This document shows, piece by piece, positions 48,138 through 58,814 of a DNA stretch of 64,000 nt. Position 1 is the first letter of the stretch; each line of letters opens with the position of its first letter. A model generated the notes under the pieces. It was not told where the DNA came from. It was given only the letters and a program-made list of their open reading frames with translations, and did no database searches. Both the position numbers and the translations under genes were made by a program. Source of the DNA: Microbacterium testaceum (GTDB lineage: Bacteria; Actinomycetota; Actinomycetes; Actinomycetales; Microbacteriaceae). The stretch spans positions 1 to 64,000 of the forward strand of contig NZ_QDFT01000014.1 of the NCBI RefSeq assembly GCF_003075375.1, read 5' to 3'.

Positions 48138-49076
48138 GTGACCCTCGCCGCCGCGTGGCCCGTCCGGCGGTCCCTCACCGCCGAGGCCGGCACAGCCCTG
48201 CCTCCCTTCGTCGACCATCACGTGCACCTGCACCTGATCGACGCGTCGTCGTTCGCGCGGCGCGGGATCGCCGCGGTGGTCGACCTCGGCGGTGACCCCG
48301 TTCACCTCGCGCGGCGGGGCGACGGCATCCCTCATGTGCGATACGCGGGCGCCTTTCTGACCGTGCCCGGCGGGTACCCGCAGGGTCGGTCGTGGGCGCC
48401 CGCGTCCATCGTGTGCGAGGTGACCGACGCCTCGTCGCACCCGGGAGTACCCGGAGGGGCGCGCACGGCGGTGGACGCCCAAACGGATGCCGGGGCCGCG
48501 GTCATCAAGGTCGCCCTGCACGCCGACGCGGGACCCGTGCCCGACGACCCGACCCTCACGGCCATCGTCGCCGCCGCCCGCGCCCGCGGGCTCGCCGTGG
48601 TGGCGCACGCGCAGGGCCCCGGTCAGGTGGAACGCGCGATCGACGCCGGCGTCGACGTCCTCGCTCACACCCCCGCAGACGCCCCGTTGTCGCGGCGCGT
48701 GCTCGCTCGCGCCGTGGCCGCGGGCCAGGCGTGGATCTCGACGCTCGACATTCACCGCGGTGACGCTCGCGATCGCGCCATCGCCAACCTGCGGGCCTTC
48801 GCGGCGCGCGGGGGGCGCGTGCTCTACGGCACCGACCTCGGCAACGGCGACCTGCCCGTGGGGCTCAACCGCCGCGAACTGCTGGCCCTGCACGAGGCGG
48901 GCGTCCGCGGCGACCGCCTGATCGAGGCCCTGAGCGACCCCTGGCCCGCCGCCGCCCCGACGGCCGGCCTGTCGACCTTCATCCCGGGCCCCGCGCCCAC
49001 CCATCCCGACGACCTCGCGACGTGGCTCAGCCGCGGCACGGTCGTCGCCACCGAGGAGCTCGCCCGTGTCGACTGA
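48138..49076 (+). CDS. Metal-dependent amidohydrolase beside kynureninase
   Basis: A 312-residue amidohydrolase superfamily protein: DHHVHLH (HxH metal ligands), VIKVAL, VVAHAQG and VLAHTPAD (His ligands) and YGTDLGNGD (final Asp). Start GTG 48138. Its 3' end overlaps the kynureninase start by 11 bases, so the two are coupled; a role in tryptophan/kynurenine breakdown, possibly as an alternative N-formylkynurenine hydrolase, is inferred only from position. Substrate unknown. Confidence 0.8.
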   Translation: MTLAAAWPVRRSLTAEAGTALPPFVDHHVHLHLIDASSFARRGIAAVVDLGGDPVHLARRGDGIPHVRYAGAFLTVPGGYPQGRSWAPASIVCEVTDASSHPGVPGGARTAVDAQTDAGAAVIKVALHADAGPVPDDPTLTAIVAAARARGLAVVAHAQGPGQVERAIDAGVDVLAHTPADAPLSRRVLARAVAAGQAWISTLDIHRGDARDRAIANLRAFAARGGRVLYGTDLGNGDLPVGLNRRELLALHEAGVRGDRLIEALSDPWPAAAPTAGLSTFIPGPAPTHPDDLATWLSRGTVVATEELARVD

Positions 49077-50367
49077 CCCCTCCCCCGACTTCGGATCCGT
49101 CGACCGGCTCGAAATCCCGCACCACCGCGATGCCGACGACGGCCTGGCTGCCGAGGCGGCCTCCCTCGACGCCGCCGACCCGCTCGCCCGCCACCGCGAC
49201 GCGTTCGTCGGCGCCGAGAGCGCGCTGGTGTACTTCGACGGCAACTCGCTCGGTCGTCCCCCGCGCGCCACGGCCGAGCGGCTGTCGCGCTTCGTGACGG
49301 ACGAGTGGGGCGGCCGCCTCATCCGCGGGTGGGACGAGGCGTGGATGCAGCTCCCGTTCGCGATCGGCGACCGCATCGGGGCGATCGCGCTGGGCGCGGC
49401 ATCCGGCCAGACCGTGATCGGCGATTCGACCACGGTGCTGCTGTACAAGCTGCTGCGGGCCGCGCTCGACGCGCAGTCCGCTGCCGACCCCGATCGCGTC
49501 GAGATCGTCGTGGGACGCGACGACTTCCCCACCGACCGCTACCTGGTCGAGGGCATCGCCGCCGAACGCGGAGCGCGAGTCGTCTGGGTGGACGTCGACA
49601 CCTCGCGAGGGGTGGATGCCGACCTGCTCCGCGCCGCGGTCGGACCGCGAACCGCAGTGGTGCTGTTGAGCCACGTGTCGTACCGCTCCGGATATTTGGC
49701 GGACGGGCCGGGGTTGACCGCGATCGCCCACGAGGCCGGCGCCCTCGTGCTGTGGGACCTGTGCCACTCGGCGGGGTCGGTCCCGATGGATCTGGACGCG
49801 TGGGGCGCCGACCTCGCCGTCGGCTGCACCTACAAGTACCTCAACGGCGGACCGGGCTCCCCCGCCTTCGCCTACGTCGCCTCCCGGCACCAGCACCGGC
49901 TCGTGCAGCCCGTCCAAGGATGGATGGGTGCCGCCGACGTCTTCTCGATGGGCCCGGTCTACCGACCCGCCGACGGCATGCGCCGCTTCCTCTCGGGGAC
50001 GCCGCCGGTGCTCGCCATGATCGCCATGCAGGACACCCTCGACCTGCTCGAGGACGCCGGGATCGCCGCCGTGCGGACGAAGTCCGTCGCCCTGACCGAC
50101 TTCGCGATCCGGGTGGCCGACGGCATCCTGAGCCCTCTGGGGGTGCGCCTGGCCTCTCCGCGCGACGCGGCCGAGCGCGGCGGCCACGTGACGCTGTCGC
50201 ACCCGGCGATGCGGGCCGTGACGGCACGGCTGTGGCGCGACGACGTCATCCCCGACTACCGCGACCCGCACGGCCTGCGGATCGGCCTGTCTCCGCTGTC
50301 GACGAGCTTCATCGAGACGCTCACGGGCCTGCGTGCCGTCGCCGAGGCGGTGCGCGCGGAGTCCTGA
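49066..50367 (+). CDS. kynU: Kynureninase-like PLP-dependent enzyme (aminotransferase class V fold)
   Basis: A 433-residue enzyme. VYFDGNSLGRPP, the PLP-binding region HVSYRSGYLADG, LWDLCHSAGSVPMDL and the Lys in GCTYKYLNGGPGSPAF are the kynureninase pattern; RFLSGTPPVLAM is also typical. It should cleave kynurenine to anthranilate and alanine. GTG 49066 overlaps the amidohydrolase end. Tryptophan dioxygenase is not in the window, so a complete pathway is not shown. Confidence 0.9.
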   Translation: MSTDPSPDFGSVDRLEIPHHRDADDGLAAEAASLDAADPLARHRDAFVGAESALVYFDGNSLGRPPRATAERLSRFVTDEWGGRLIRGWDEAWMQLPFAIGDRIGAIALGAASGQTVIGDSTTVLLYKLLRAALDAQSAADPDRVEIVVGRDDFPTDRYLVEGIAAERGARVVWVDVDTSRGVDADLLRAAVGPRTAVVLLSHVSYRSGYLADGPGLTAIAHEAGALVLWDLCHSAGSVPMDLDAWGADLAVGCTYKYLNGGPGSPAFAYVASRHQHRLVQPVQGWMGAADVFSMGPVYRPADGMRRFLSGTPPVLAMIAMQDTLDLLEDAGIAAVRTKSVALTDFAIRVADGILSPLGVRLASPRDAAERGGHVTLSHPAMRAVTARLWRDDVIPDYRDPHGLRIGLSPLSTSFIETLTGLRAVAEAVRAES

Positions 50368-50415
50368 CCCGGGACCGACTCCCGGCGGGTCGAGACCGAG
50401 GGCTAGCCTCGGAGG

Positions 50416-52167
50416 GTGATCGATCCGCTCATCGTCGTCATCGCCGGTGTGGTGGTGGTCGCCCTCGCCACCGTCATCGGACCGCGGTTCAACATCGCGG
50501 GTCCCCTGATCCTGCTCGCCATCGGCGCCGGGGTCAGCCTGCTGCCGTTCATCCCGCCGTTCGCGGTGAATCCCGAGATCATCCTGGTCGGTGTGCTGCC
50601 GCCCCTGCTGTATTCGGCCGCGGTGCAGCTGCCGGCGGTCGAGTTCCGCCGCGACTTCGCCCCCATCGCGGGGTTGTCGGTGCTGCTCGTCGTCTTCAGC
50701 TCGATCGTCCTCGGCCTGTTCTTCTGGGCCGTCATCCCCGGCCTGGGGCTGGCTCTCGGCATCGCGCTGGGGGCGATCCTCAGTCCCACGGATGCCGTGG
50801 CCACCTCGATCGCGAAACGCCTGGGCATCTCGCCGCGCGTCGTCACCCTGCTCGAGGGCGAGAGCCTGCTCAACGACGCCACCGCGCTGGTGCTGCTGCG
50901 CACGGCCACGGCGGCCGTGGCATCCGGATTCGCCTTCGGCGACGCCCTGGCCTCGTTCGCCTGGGCGGTCGTGGTCGCCCTCGCGGTGGGAGCGGTCGTC
51001 GGCTGGGTCAACCTGCGGGTCCGCGAGCGCGTGTCCAACTCGGCCGCCAACACGGCGTTGAGCTTCACGGTGCCCTTCATCGCCTACCTGCCGACCGAGC
51101 ACCTGGGCGGATCGGGCCTGGTCGCGGCGGTGGTTGCGGGCATCGTCACCGGACAGGGCGCCGCCCGGCGCTTCACCCCCGAGCAGCGCATCAGCGACCG
51201 CCTGAACTGGCGGACGGTCGAGTTGATCCTCGAGGGCGGCGTCTTCCTGGTGTTCGGCCTCGAGCTCAAGGACATCGTCATCGCGAACGTCCGCGCCGAC
51301 GAGGGGCTCTGGCACGCCGCGTGGCTCGCGCTCTCGGCGCTCGGCATCGTGCTCGCGGTGCGGGCCCTGTACGTGTCGGCGCTCATCTGGGTGCAGGGTC
51401 GGCGGAGCCGCCGGCGTCTGCGCGAGGCGCATCGCGTGACGGGCGCGCAAGAACGTCTGGACCGGTTCGAGCAGGCGTACCGCGAGTCGCCCGAGCAGTT
51501 CGGCGCGCGGGCCGCCGACCCCGCGCGCACCGCGCGTCGCGTCGGCTGGATGCGCACGCGCATCGCCCGCACCATGGCCGACCTCGACTACTACCGCGAC
51601 ACCCCGCTCGGGGCGCGACACGGCACCGTGATCGTCTGGGCGGGCATGCGCGGCGTGGTGACGCTGGCCGCGGCTCAGACGCTGCCCGAAGATCTCGGCC
51701 CCCTTCGTCCGCTGCTGATCTTCGTCGCGTTCCTCGTCGCGCTGTTCAGCCTGGTCCTGCAGGGCCTCACCCTGTCGCGCGTCGTCAGCGCCGCGGGTCT
51801 GGCCGGCGAGGGCGGCGAGGGGCCGTCGCGCGAGGAGCAGCGCGCCCTGGACGGGGAGCTGCGGGATGCCGCGATCGCGGCGGTCCGAGCGGGTTCGCTG
51901 ACGCGCCGCGACGGCGGCACCTTCCCCGCTGAGCTAGTCGAGCGAGCGGGAGCGCGGCTCACGCAGCCGCCCGATGACGACGCGTCGGCGCGCGTCCGCG
52001 ACTTCCTGGAACTGCGGTTGGCGTCGATCGAGGCGATGCGTCGGCGATTGCACGCGCTGGGCCGCGACGGTCGTTACAGCACCGCGGCGCTCCGACACGC
52101 GCTGGCCGAGCTCGACGCCGATCAGCTGAGCCTGGAACTGCGCATCGACGACGGCGAGGACGACTGA
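50416..52167 (+). CDS. Na+/H+ antiporter, CPA1 family
   Basis: A 583-residue transporter with about 12 helices (residues 1-420) and a long cytoplasmic C-terminus. LSPTDAVATS and EGESLLNDATALVL carry the ion-site Asp residues of CPA1 exchangers; WAGMRGVVTLAAAQTLP is the second core motif. A charged segment (residues about 325-385, RRSRRRLREAHRVTG to RTMADLDYYRD) interrupts the helices in the way seen in actinobacterial members. Start GTG 50416 with CTCGGAGG directly before. Confidence 0.92.
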   Translation: MIDPLIVVIAGVVVVALATVIGPRFNIAGPLILLAIGAGVSLLPFIPPFAVNPEIILVGVLPPLLYSAAVQLPAVEFRRDFAPIAGLSVLLVVFSSIVLGLFFWAVIPGLGLALGIALGAILSPTDAVATSIAKRLGISPRVVTLLEGESLLNDATALVLLRTATAAVASGFAFGDALASFAWAVVVALAVGAVVGWVNLRVRERVSNSAANTALSFTVPFIAYLPTEHLGGSGLVAAVVAGIVTGQGAARRFTPEQRISDRLNWRTVELILEGGVFLVFGLELKDIVIANVRADEGLWHAAWLALSALGIVLAVRALYVSALIWVQGRRSRRRLREAHRVTGAQERLDRFEQAYRESPEQFGARAADPARTARRVGWMRTRIARTMADLDYYRDTPLGARHGTVIVWAGMRGVVTLAAAQTLPEDLGPLRPLLIFVAFLVALFSLVLQGLTLSRVVSAAGLAGEGGEGPSREEQRALDGELRDAAIAAVRAGSLTRRDGGTFPAELVERAGARLTQPPDDDASARVRDFLELRLASIEAMRRRLHALGRDGRYSTAALRHALAELDADQLSLELRIDDGEDD

Positions 52168-52261
52168 GTGGAATAGGCCACCACCGGCCCGGGTTTTCAT
52201 TCACGTGCATGCGGTCGCCGCGAAAGCCGCGGTGACTCGACGGCCGGAGAGAAGATCACCC

Positions 52262-53014
52262 ATGAGCAGGTTCACCCACAAGGTCGCCCTCGTCACCGGT
52301 GCCGGCAGCGGGATCGGCGCCGCCATCGCCCGCGGACTGGCCGCCGAAGGCGCCTCGGTCGTCGTCACCGACATCGATCGGGATGCCGCCGACTCCGTCA
52401 GCCGCCAGATCACCGAGGCGGGCGGAACCGCCGCGACGTTCGTGCAGAACACCGCGAACTGGGAGGACTCCCGGGCGGCCGTCGACTTCGCGCAGCAGAC
52501 CTACGGCGGACTGCACCTCGCCGTCAACAACGCCGGTATCGGCGGTCCGGCCGCACCCATCGGCGACTACGACGTCGACGCCTGGGACCGCGTACGCGCC
52601 ATCAACCTCGACGGCGTCTTCTACGGCCTGAAGTTCCAGTTGCCCGCCATCGTCGCCTCCGGGGGTGGAGCGGTCGTGAACATGGCATCCGTCCTGGGGT
52701 CCGTCGGAATCGCGCAGAGCGCCGCCTACGTGGCCGCGAAGCACGCCCTCGTCGGGCTCACCAAGGTCGCCGCGCTGGAGTACACGGCCCAAGGTGTGCG
52801 CACGAACGCCGTCGGACCCGGCTTCATCGACACGCCGCTCGTCCGCGCGAGCCTCTCGCCCGAGGCGCTGACCCACCTCGAGAAGGAGCACGCGACCGGA
52901 CGTCTCGGCAGCGACACCGAGGTCGCGGCCCTCACGCTGTTCCTGCTGAGCGACGACGCCTCGTTCATCTCGGGCAGCTACCACCTGGTCGACGGCGGGT
53001 ACTCGGCGCACTGA
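52262..53014 (+). CDS. Short-chain dehydrogenase/reductase
   Basis: A 250-residue classical SDR: TGAGSGIGAA (coenzyme), TDID after beta-2 favouring NAD, NNAGIGG, catalytic Ser (MASVLGS) and YVAAK, then PGFIDTPLV. Substrate unknown; resembles glucose-1-dehydrogenase/3-oxoacyl reductase types. ATG 52262 preceded by GGAGAGAAG. Stands alone, with a GC-rich hairpin after it. Confidence 0.88.
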   Translation: MSRFTHKVALVTGAGSGIGAAIARGLAAEGASVVVTDIDRDAADSVSRQITEAGGTAATFVQNTANWEDSRAAVDFAQQTYGGLHLAVNNAGIGGPAAPIGDYDVDAWDRVRAINLDGVFYGLKFQLPAIVASGGGAVVNMASVLGSVGIAQSAAYVAAKHALVGLTKVAALEYTAQGVRTNAVGPGFIDTPLVRASLSPEALTHLEKEHATGRLGSDTEVAALTLFLLSDDASFISGSYHLVDGGYSAH

Positions 53015-53030
53015 GCCCCGGCCCGGGTCG

Positions 53031-53049
53031 GCGGCTCGCATCGAGCCGC
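53031..53049 (+). terminator. Probable terminator after the SDR
   Basis: GCGGCTCG-cat-CGAGCCGC, an 8-bp perfect stem 17 bases after the SDR stop, flanked on both sides by CCCGGG, which can extend the stem imperfectly. No T run. Confidence 0.5.
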
Positions 53050-53113
53050 GGGCCCGGGAGATCGGCCGGGCGCTTTCGCAGGACCGTGGGGCACAATGGT
53101 CGCGGAGGTTCCC

Positions 53114-53590
53114 ATGAGCGATTCGACACCGACGTTGCCCTCGTCCGCGGGCTCCGCCGAGGGCGCTCACGTCTCTATCGAGCACGCGGCGGCCGAGTGC
53201 CCGCGGTGCTTCACCGAGCTGCAGAGCGACCGGGACTGGTGGCGCGCTCGCCCCGCCGGTTCGCGCCTGGTCGGTCTGGTGGTCTCGCGCCCGGACATGC
53301 CGACCGTCAAGCAGCAGCGCGACGACCTGACGCGGTTCGGCGTGCCGATCGAGGGCTTCCGGCATCCCGCACCCGAAACGCTCGAGGGCTGGGCCAACCG
53401 TCTGGACCGCTTCTTCGGAACCCTCACCCACGGTGACGTCCTGGTCGTGGCGAGCATCCACGCCCTGGGGCTCACCCGCGAGGACGCCAACCGTGCCGTC
53501 GCCGACCTGCGGCGTCGCGGCGTGATCGTGAAGGTGCTGTCGCACGGCGAGCGGCATCTGCACGACGCGGCCGTGCCCTCGCGCGGCTGA
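53114..53590 (+). CDS. Degenerate serine-recombinase (resolvase-fold) protein
   Basis: A 158-residue protein. After a Cys pair (CPRC, near residue 30), residues about 48-150 align with the resolvase catalytic domain: RLVGLVVSRPDMPTVKQQR matches the GYxRVSTxDQ strand and GDVLVVASIHALGLT matches GDTLVVWKLDRLGRS, followed by LRRRGVIVKVL. A Ser is kept at the nucleophile position, but the catalytic Arg residues (before the Ser and in DRLGR) and the Asp are replaced (V/L, H, A, L). It cannot be a normal recombinase. No DNA-binding tail follows. GGAGG precedes ATG 53114; ATG 53096 would bury it. Confidence 0.7.
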   Translation: MSDSTPTLPSSAGSAEGAHVSIEHAAAECPRCFTELQSDRDWWRARPAGSRLVGLVVSRPDMPTVKQQRDDLTRFGVPIEGFRHPAPETLEGWANRLDRFFGTLTHGDVLVVASIHALGLTREDANRAVADLRRRGVIVKVLSHGERHLHDAAVPSRG

Positions 53591-53705
53591 ACGCGCGCGG
53601 CGAACGGCCATCGGTCGCGTCGCTGTCGTCTACGACCTCTTCGCCTCGTCGGGGTCGTTTCACCGACCGCGGCGTGGTCGGGACGGACCGCGGAACGCCT
53701 CTCGA

Positions 53706-53759
53706 CGCGCCGACGTAGCGCGCCAGGGCCGTCACGCGCCGACGTAGCGCGCCAGCGCG

Positions 53760-53783
<24 letters not shown>
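53706..53783. repeat. Triple repeat of the uvrA-like 3' end
   Basis: A 21-base word (CGCGCCGACGTAGCGCGCCA plus G) occurs at 53706, 53735 and 53763, spaced 29 and 28 bases. The third copy encodes the C-terminal residues LARYVGA of the UvrA-like protein; the other two lie after its stop codon and still contain the same codons. It looks like tandem duplication of the gene's tail. Confidence 0.85.
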
Positions 53784-56099
<2,316 letters not shown>

Positions 56100-56180
56100 G
56101 AGCGCCTCCTCGGGGTCGTCACCAGTGTGGCGCACCCCTCCGACACCGGCGACAGTGCGCCGCGGTCCCGTGCAGGCCCG

Positions 56181-56266
56181 GTGCACAACGGCGGGCGCAA
56201 CGGCCGACACGCCGCACACCGAGCCGCGCACACGGCGCGCCGGCCCCGGCGCCCGCCGTTGTGCAC
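56181..56266. repeat. Intergenic inverted-repeat element, GTGCACAACGGCGGG family
   Basis: GTGCACAACGGCGGGC (56181-56196) and its perfect 16-base complement (56251-56266) flank a 54-base spacer that also holds CGACACGCCGC, a block of the array at 5097-5600. It lies between the UvrA-like gene start and the helicase terminator. Confidence 0.85.
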
Positions 56267-56304
56267 GCGCGTACGGCACGCACGTACGGCCCGGGCCGCG
56301 TACG

Positions 56305-56340
56305 ACGGTGCCCCCGCGGACGAGTCCGCGGGGGCACCGT
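56305..56340 (-). terminator. Terminator of the DEAD-box helicase
   Basis: A perfect 16-bp stem ACGGTGCCCCCGCGGA (56305-56320) with its complement (56325-56340) and a 4-base loop, 10 bases beyond the helicase stop on the minus strand. Confidence 0.85.
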
Positions 56341-56349
56341 GACGAAAGA

Positions 56350-57909
56350 TCAGCCCTGGGCGCGACGGTTGGTGCGCGGGTTGCGCGCGCCGCCGACGAC
56401 CATGCCGGTCGTGGGGGTACCGGATGCCGAGCGCCCAGCGCCCTGCGGACGGGCGGTGCCCGCGCCGGCTCCGGCGCGCTGCCCGCCGCCCTGGCCGCGA
56501 CCGGCCCCGGCCGAACGCTGGCCCTGACCCCGGCCGCCCTGCGGAGCGTGCGCGGCGGCCGCGGGAGCCTCGGCGCCCTGGCCGCTGCCACCCCGACCGC
56601 GACGGCGACGACCGCCACCGGCGGCGGGGGCCGCGGCATCCTGGCCCGGGGTGCGCGCGGCGCGCTTGCGCTGCGCGTTGGCGCCCTGCGAGCGTCCGCC
56701 GCCCTGCGGCTGCGCCACGACGGGCTCGGGCTTGACGTAGGGGGCGACCTCGCCGACGAGCGCAACGACCTCGGGCGAGGTGGGCGTGACGGGCTGCGGG
56801 GTGGCCGAGATCTTCGCCTTGCGCAGGATGTCGAGGGTGTCGCGACGCTGCTCGGGGAGCATGATCGTCACCACGTCACCGGCGGTGCCGGCACGCGCGG
56901 TGCGGCCCGAGCGGTGCAGGTACGCCTTGTGCTCGACGGGCGGGTCGACGTGAACGACCAGCTCGACGCCGTCGACGTGCACGCCGCGGGCGGCCACGTC
57001 GGTCGCGACGAGGACCTTGGCGCGGCCGTCGCCGAAGGCGGCGAGGTTGCGGTCGCGCTGCGGCTGCGACAGGTTGCCGTGCAGATCGACCGAGGGGATG
57101 CCGGCGGCGGTCAGCTGCTTCGCCAGCTTCTTGGCCTGGTGCTTGGTGCGCATGAACAGGATGCGGCGCGCGGTGCCCGAGGCGAGCGTCTGCACGAGGT
57201 CCTTCTTGGCGTCGGCGTCGGCGGGCGCGAAGACATGGTGCGTCATCGCGGCGACGTGCGAGTGCGCCTCGTCGACCGAGTGCAGCACCTCGTTGCGCAG
57301 GAACCGCTTGACCAGCTTGTCGACGCCGTTGTCGAGCGTCGCCGAGAACAGCAGACGCTGACCGTCTGCGGGCGTGCGCGACAGCAGACGCGTGACCCCG
57401 GGGAGGAAGCCGAGGTCGGCCATGTGGTCCGCCTCGTCGAGCACCGTGATCTCGACGTCGCCGAGGTTCGCGAAGCCCTGACCGATCAGGTCCTCGAGGC
57501 GGCCGGGGCACGCGACGAGGATGTCGACGCCCGCGGCGAGCGCGTCGACCTGACGCTTCTGGTTGACGCCGCCGTAGACGGTCGTCGTGGTCAGCTGGAA
57601 CGCCGCGGCGAGGGGCTTGATGACCTCGTCGATCTGGTTCGCGAGCTCGCGGGTGGGGGCGAGCACGAGCGCGCGGGGCTTGCGACCCCGGCGGCGGTCG
57701 GTCGTGGCGGCGAGGCGCGCGACGAGGGGCAGCGAGAAGGCGAGGGTCTTTCCCGAGCCGGTCTTTCCACGACCGAGCACGTCACGGCCGGCGAGGGTGT
57801 CGGGCAGGGTGTCGGCCTGGATCGGGAAGGGCTCGTTCTTGCCCTGGGCGGCGAGAACGTCGATGAGGGGGGCGGGCACGCCGAGGTCGGCGAAAGTCTG
57901 GGACGTCAT
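56350..57909 (-). CDS. DEAD-box RNA helicase
   Basis: A 519-residue ATP-dependent RNA helicase. Motifs in order: Q-motif region (FPIQADTLP), GKTGSGKT, PTRELA, DEAD, SAT, VATDVAARG and HRSGRTARAG. The last 120 residues are disordered and rich in Gly/Arg/Gln/Ala (GGGRRRRGRGGSGQG), the RNA-binding tail of RhlE-like proteins. CAGGAG lies before ATG 57909. Likely helps ribosome assembly or RNA decay, often cold-induced; this is family knowledge. Confidence 0.93.
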   Translation of the reverse strand: MTSQTFADLGVPAPLIDVLAAQGKNEPFPIQADTLPDTLAGRDVLGRGKTGSGKTLAFSLPLVARLAATTDRRRGRKPRALVLAPTRELANQIDEVIKPLAAAFQLTTTTVYGGVNQKRQVDALAAGVDILVACPGRLEDLIGQGFANLGDVEITVLDEADHMADLGFLPGVTRLLSRTPADGQRLLFSATLDNGVDKLVKRFLRNEVLHSVDEAHSHVAAMTHHVFAPADADAKKDLVQTLASGTARRILFMRTKHQAKKLAKQLTAAGIPSVDLHGNLSQPQRDRNLAAFGDGRAKVLVATDVAARGVHVDGVELVVHVDPPVEHKAYLHRSGRTARAGTAGDVVTIMLPEQRRDTLDILRKAKISATPQPVTPTSPEVVALVGEVAPYVKPEPVVAQPQGGGRSQGANAQRKRAARTPGQDAAAPAAGGGRRRRGRGGSGQGAEAPAAAAHAPQGGRGQGQRSAGAGRGQGGGQRAGAGAGTARPQGAGRSASGTPTTGMVVGGARNPRTNRRAQG

Positions 57910-58095
57910 GAAAACTCCTGCCGCGGCGCACTGGCGCACGGCGGTTCGGGATGCCGCGATGCTGCGGCTGCATGGGCGAAGGCGCCGGGTGGCGCATCCG
58001 TTCGCCGTGAAGGTCAAAGGCCCAACGAAAGGGGGCCGGTGCGTTCGACGACGCGCCGGAGCGAATCGCTCCGAGACCCCCAGTCTACCCGTGCG

Positions 58096-58668
58096 TCAGG
58101 CGGCGGCGCGCCAGCAGCCCGCGACGTGGTCGTCGACCATGCCCGAGGACTGCATCAGCGCGTACATCGTGGTCGGTCCCACGAAGCGGAACCCGCGGCG
58201 ACGCAGCTCCGTGCTCATCGCGGTCGACTCGGGGGTCACGGCCGGCACCTGCGCGAACGTCGCGGGCGGTGTGTGCGCGGCGGGGGCGAACGACCACATC
58301 AGGGCGTCGAACTCGCCCTCGGCCATGCCCGCCACGAGACGTGCGTTGCCGATCACGGCCTCGATCTTGCCGCGATGGCGGATGATGCCGGCATCCTGAA
58401 GCAATCGCTCGACGTCGTCGGCGCCGAACGCGGCGACGGTGGCCGGCTCGAAGTCGTGGAAGACCTCGCGGAATCGTGGCCGCTTGCGCAGGATCGTGAT
58501 CCACGCCAGGCCCGCCTGGAATCCCTCGAGGCTCATCTTCTCGAACAGCGGGCGGTCGCCGCGCAGTGTCGTGCCCCACTCCTGGTCGTGGTACCGCTGG
58601 TACTCGGGGTCGGTGCCCGCCCACGCGCAGCGCGCGACACCGTCGGCTCCGGTCACGAGGTCGCTCAT
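58096..58668 (-). CDS. tag: DNA-3-methyladenine glycosylase I
   Basis: A 190-residue base-excision repair enzyme removing 3-methyladenine. RCAWAGTDPEYQRYHDQEWG at the N-terminus, SLEGFQAGLAWITILRKR, and RFVGPTTMYALMQSSGMVDDH with zinc-binding His residues are characteristic. ATG 58668. Independent gene. Confidence 0.94.
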   Translation of the reverse strand: MSDLVTGADGVARCAWAGTDPEYQRYHDQEWGTTLRGDRPLFEKMSLEGFQAGLAWITILRKRPRFREVFHDFEPATVAAFGADDVERLLQDAGIIRHRGKIEAVIGNARLVAGMAEGEFDALMWSFAPAAHTPPATFAQVPAVTPESTAMSTELRRRGFRFVGPTTMYALMQSSGMVDDHVAGCWRAAA

Positions 58669-58732
58669 GCCTCCAGGCTAGGCGGGGGCTCCGACATCAC
58701 GTCCCGGTGCGGCACGGCAGCAGGCCGGTGAG

Positions 58733-58791
58733 ACGAGAACAGGCCGACCCTCGACGGATCGGCCTGTTCCGGTGGCATCCCCTGTTCTCGT
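58733..58791. repeat. Intergenic inverted-repeat element, ACGAGAACAGG family
   Basis: ACGAGAACAGG (58733-58743) is the complement of CCTGTTCTCGT (58781-58791). An inner pair GAACAGGCCGA (58737-58747) and TCGGCCTGTTC (58759-58769) uses the same word, giving one half-site in + and two in - orientation. It lies between tag and the acyl-CoA oxidase gene and shares its word with the element at 38914-38997. Confidence 0.82.
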
Positions 58792-58814
58792 TTCGGACGA
58801 GGGGGCGGATGCCG

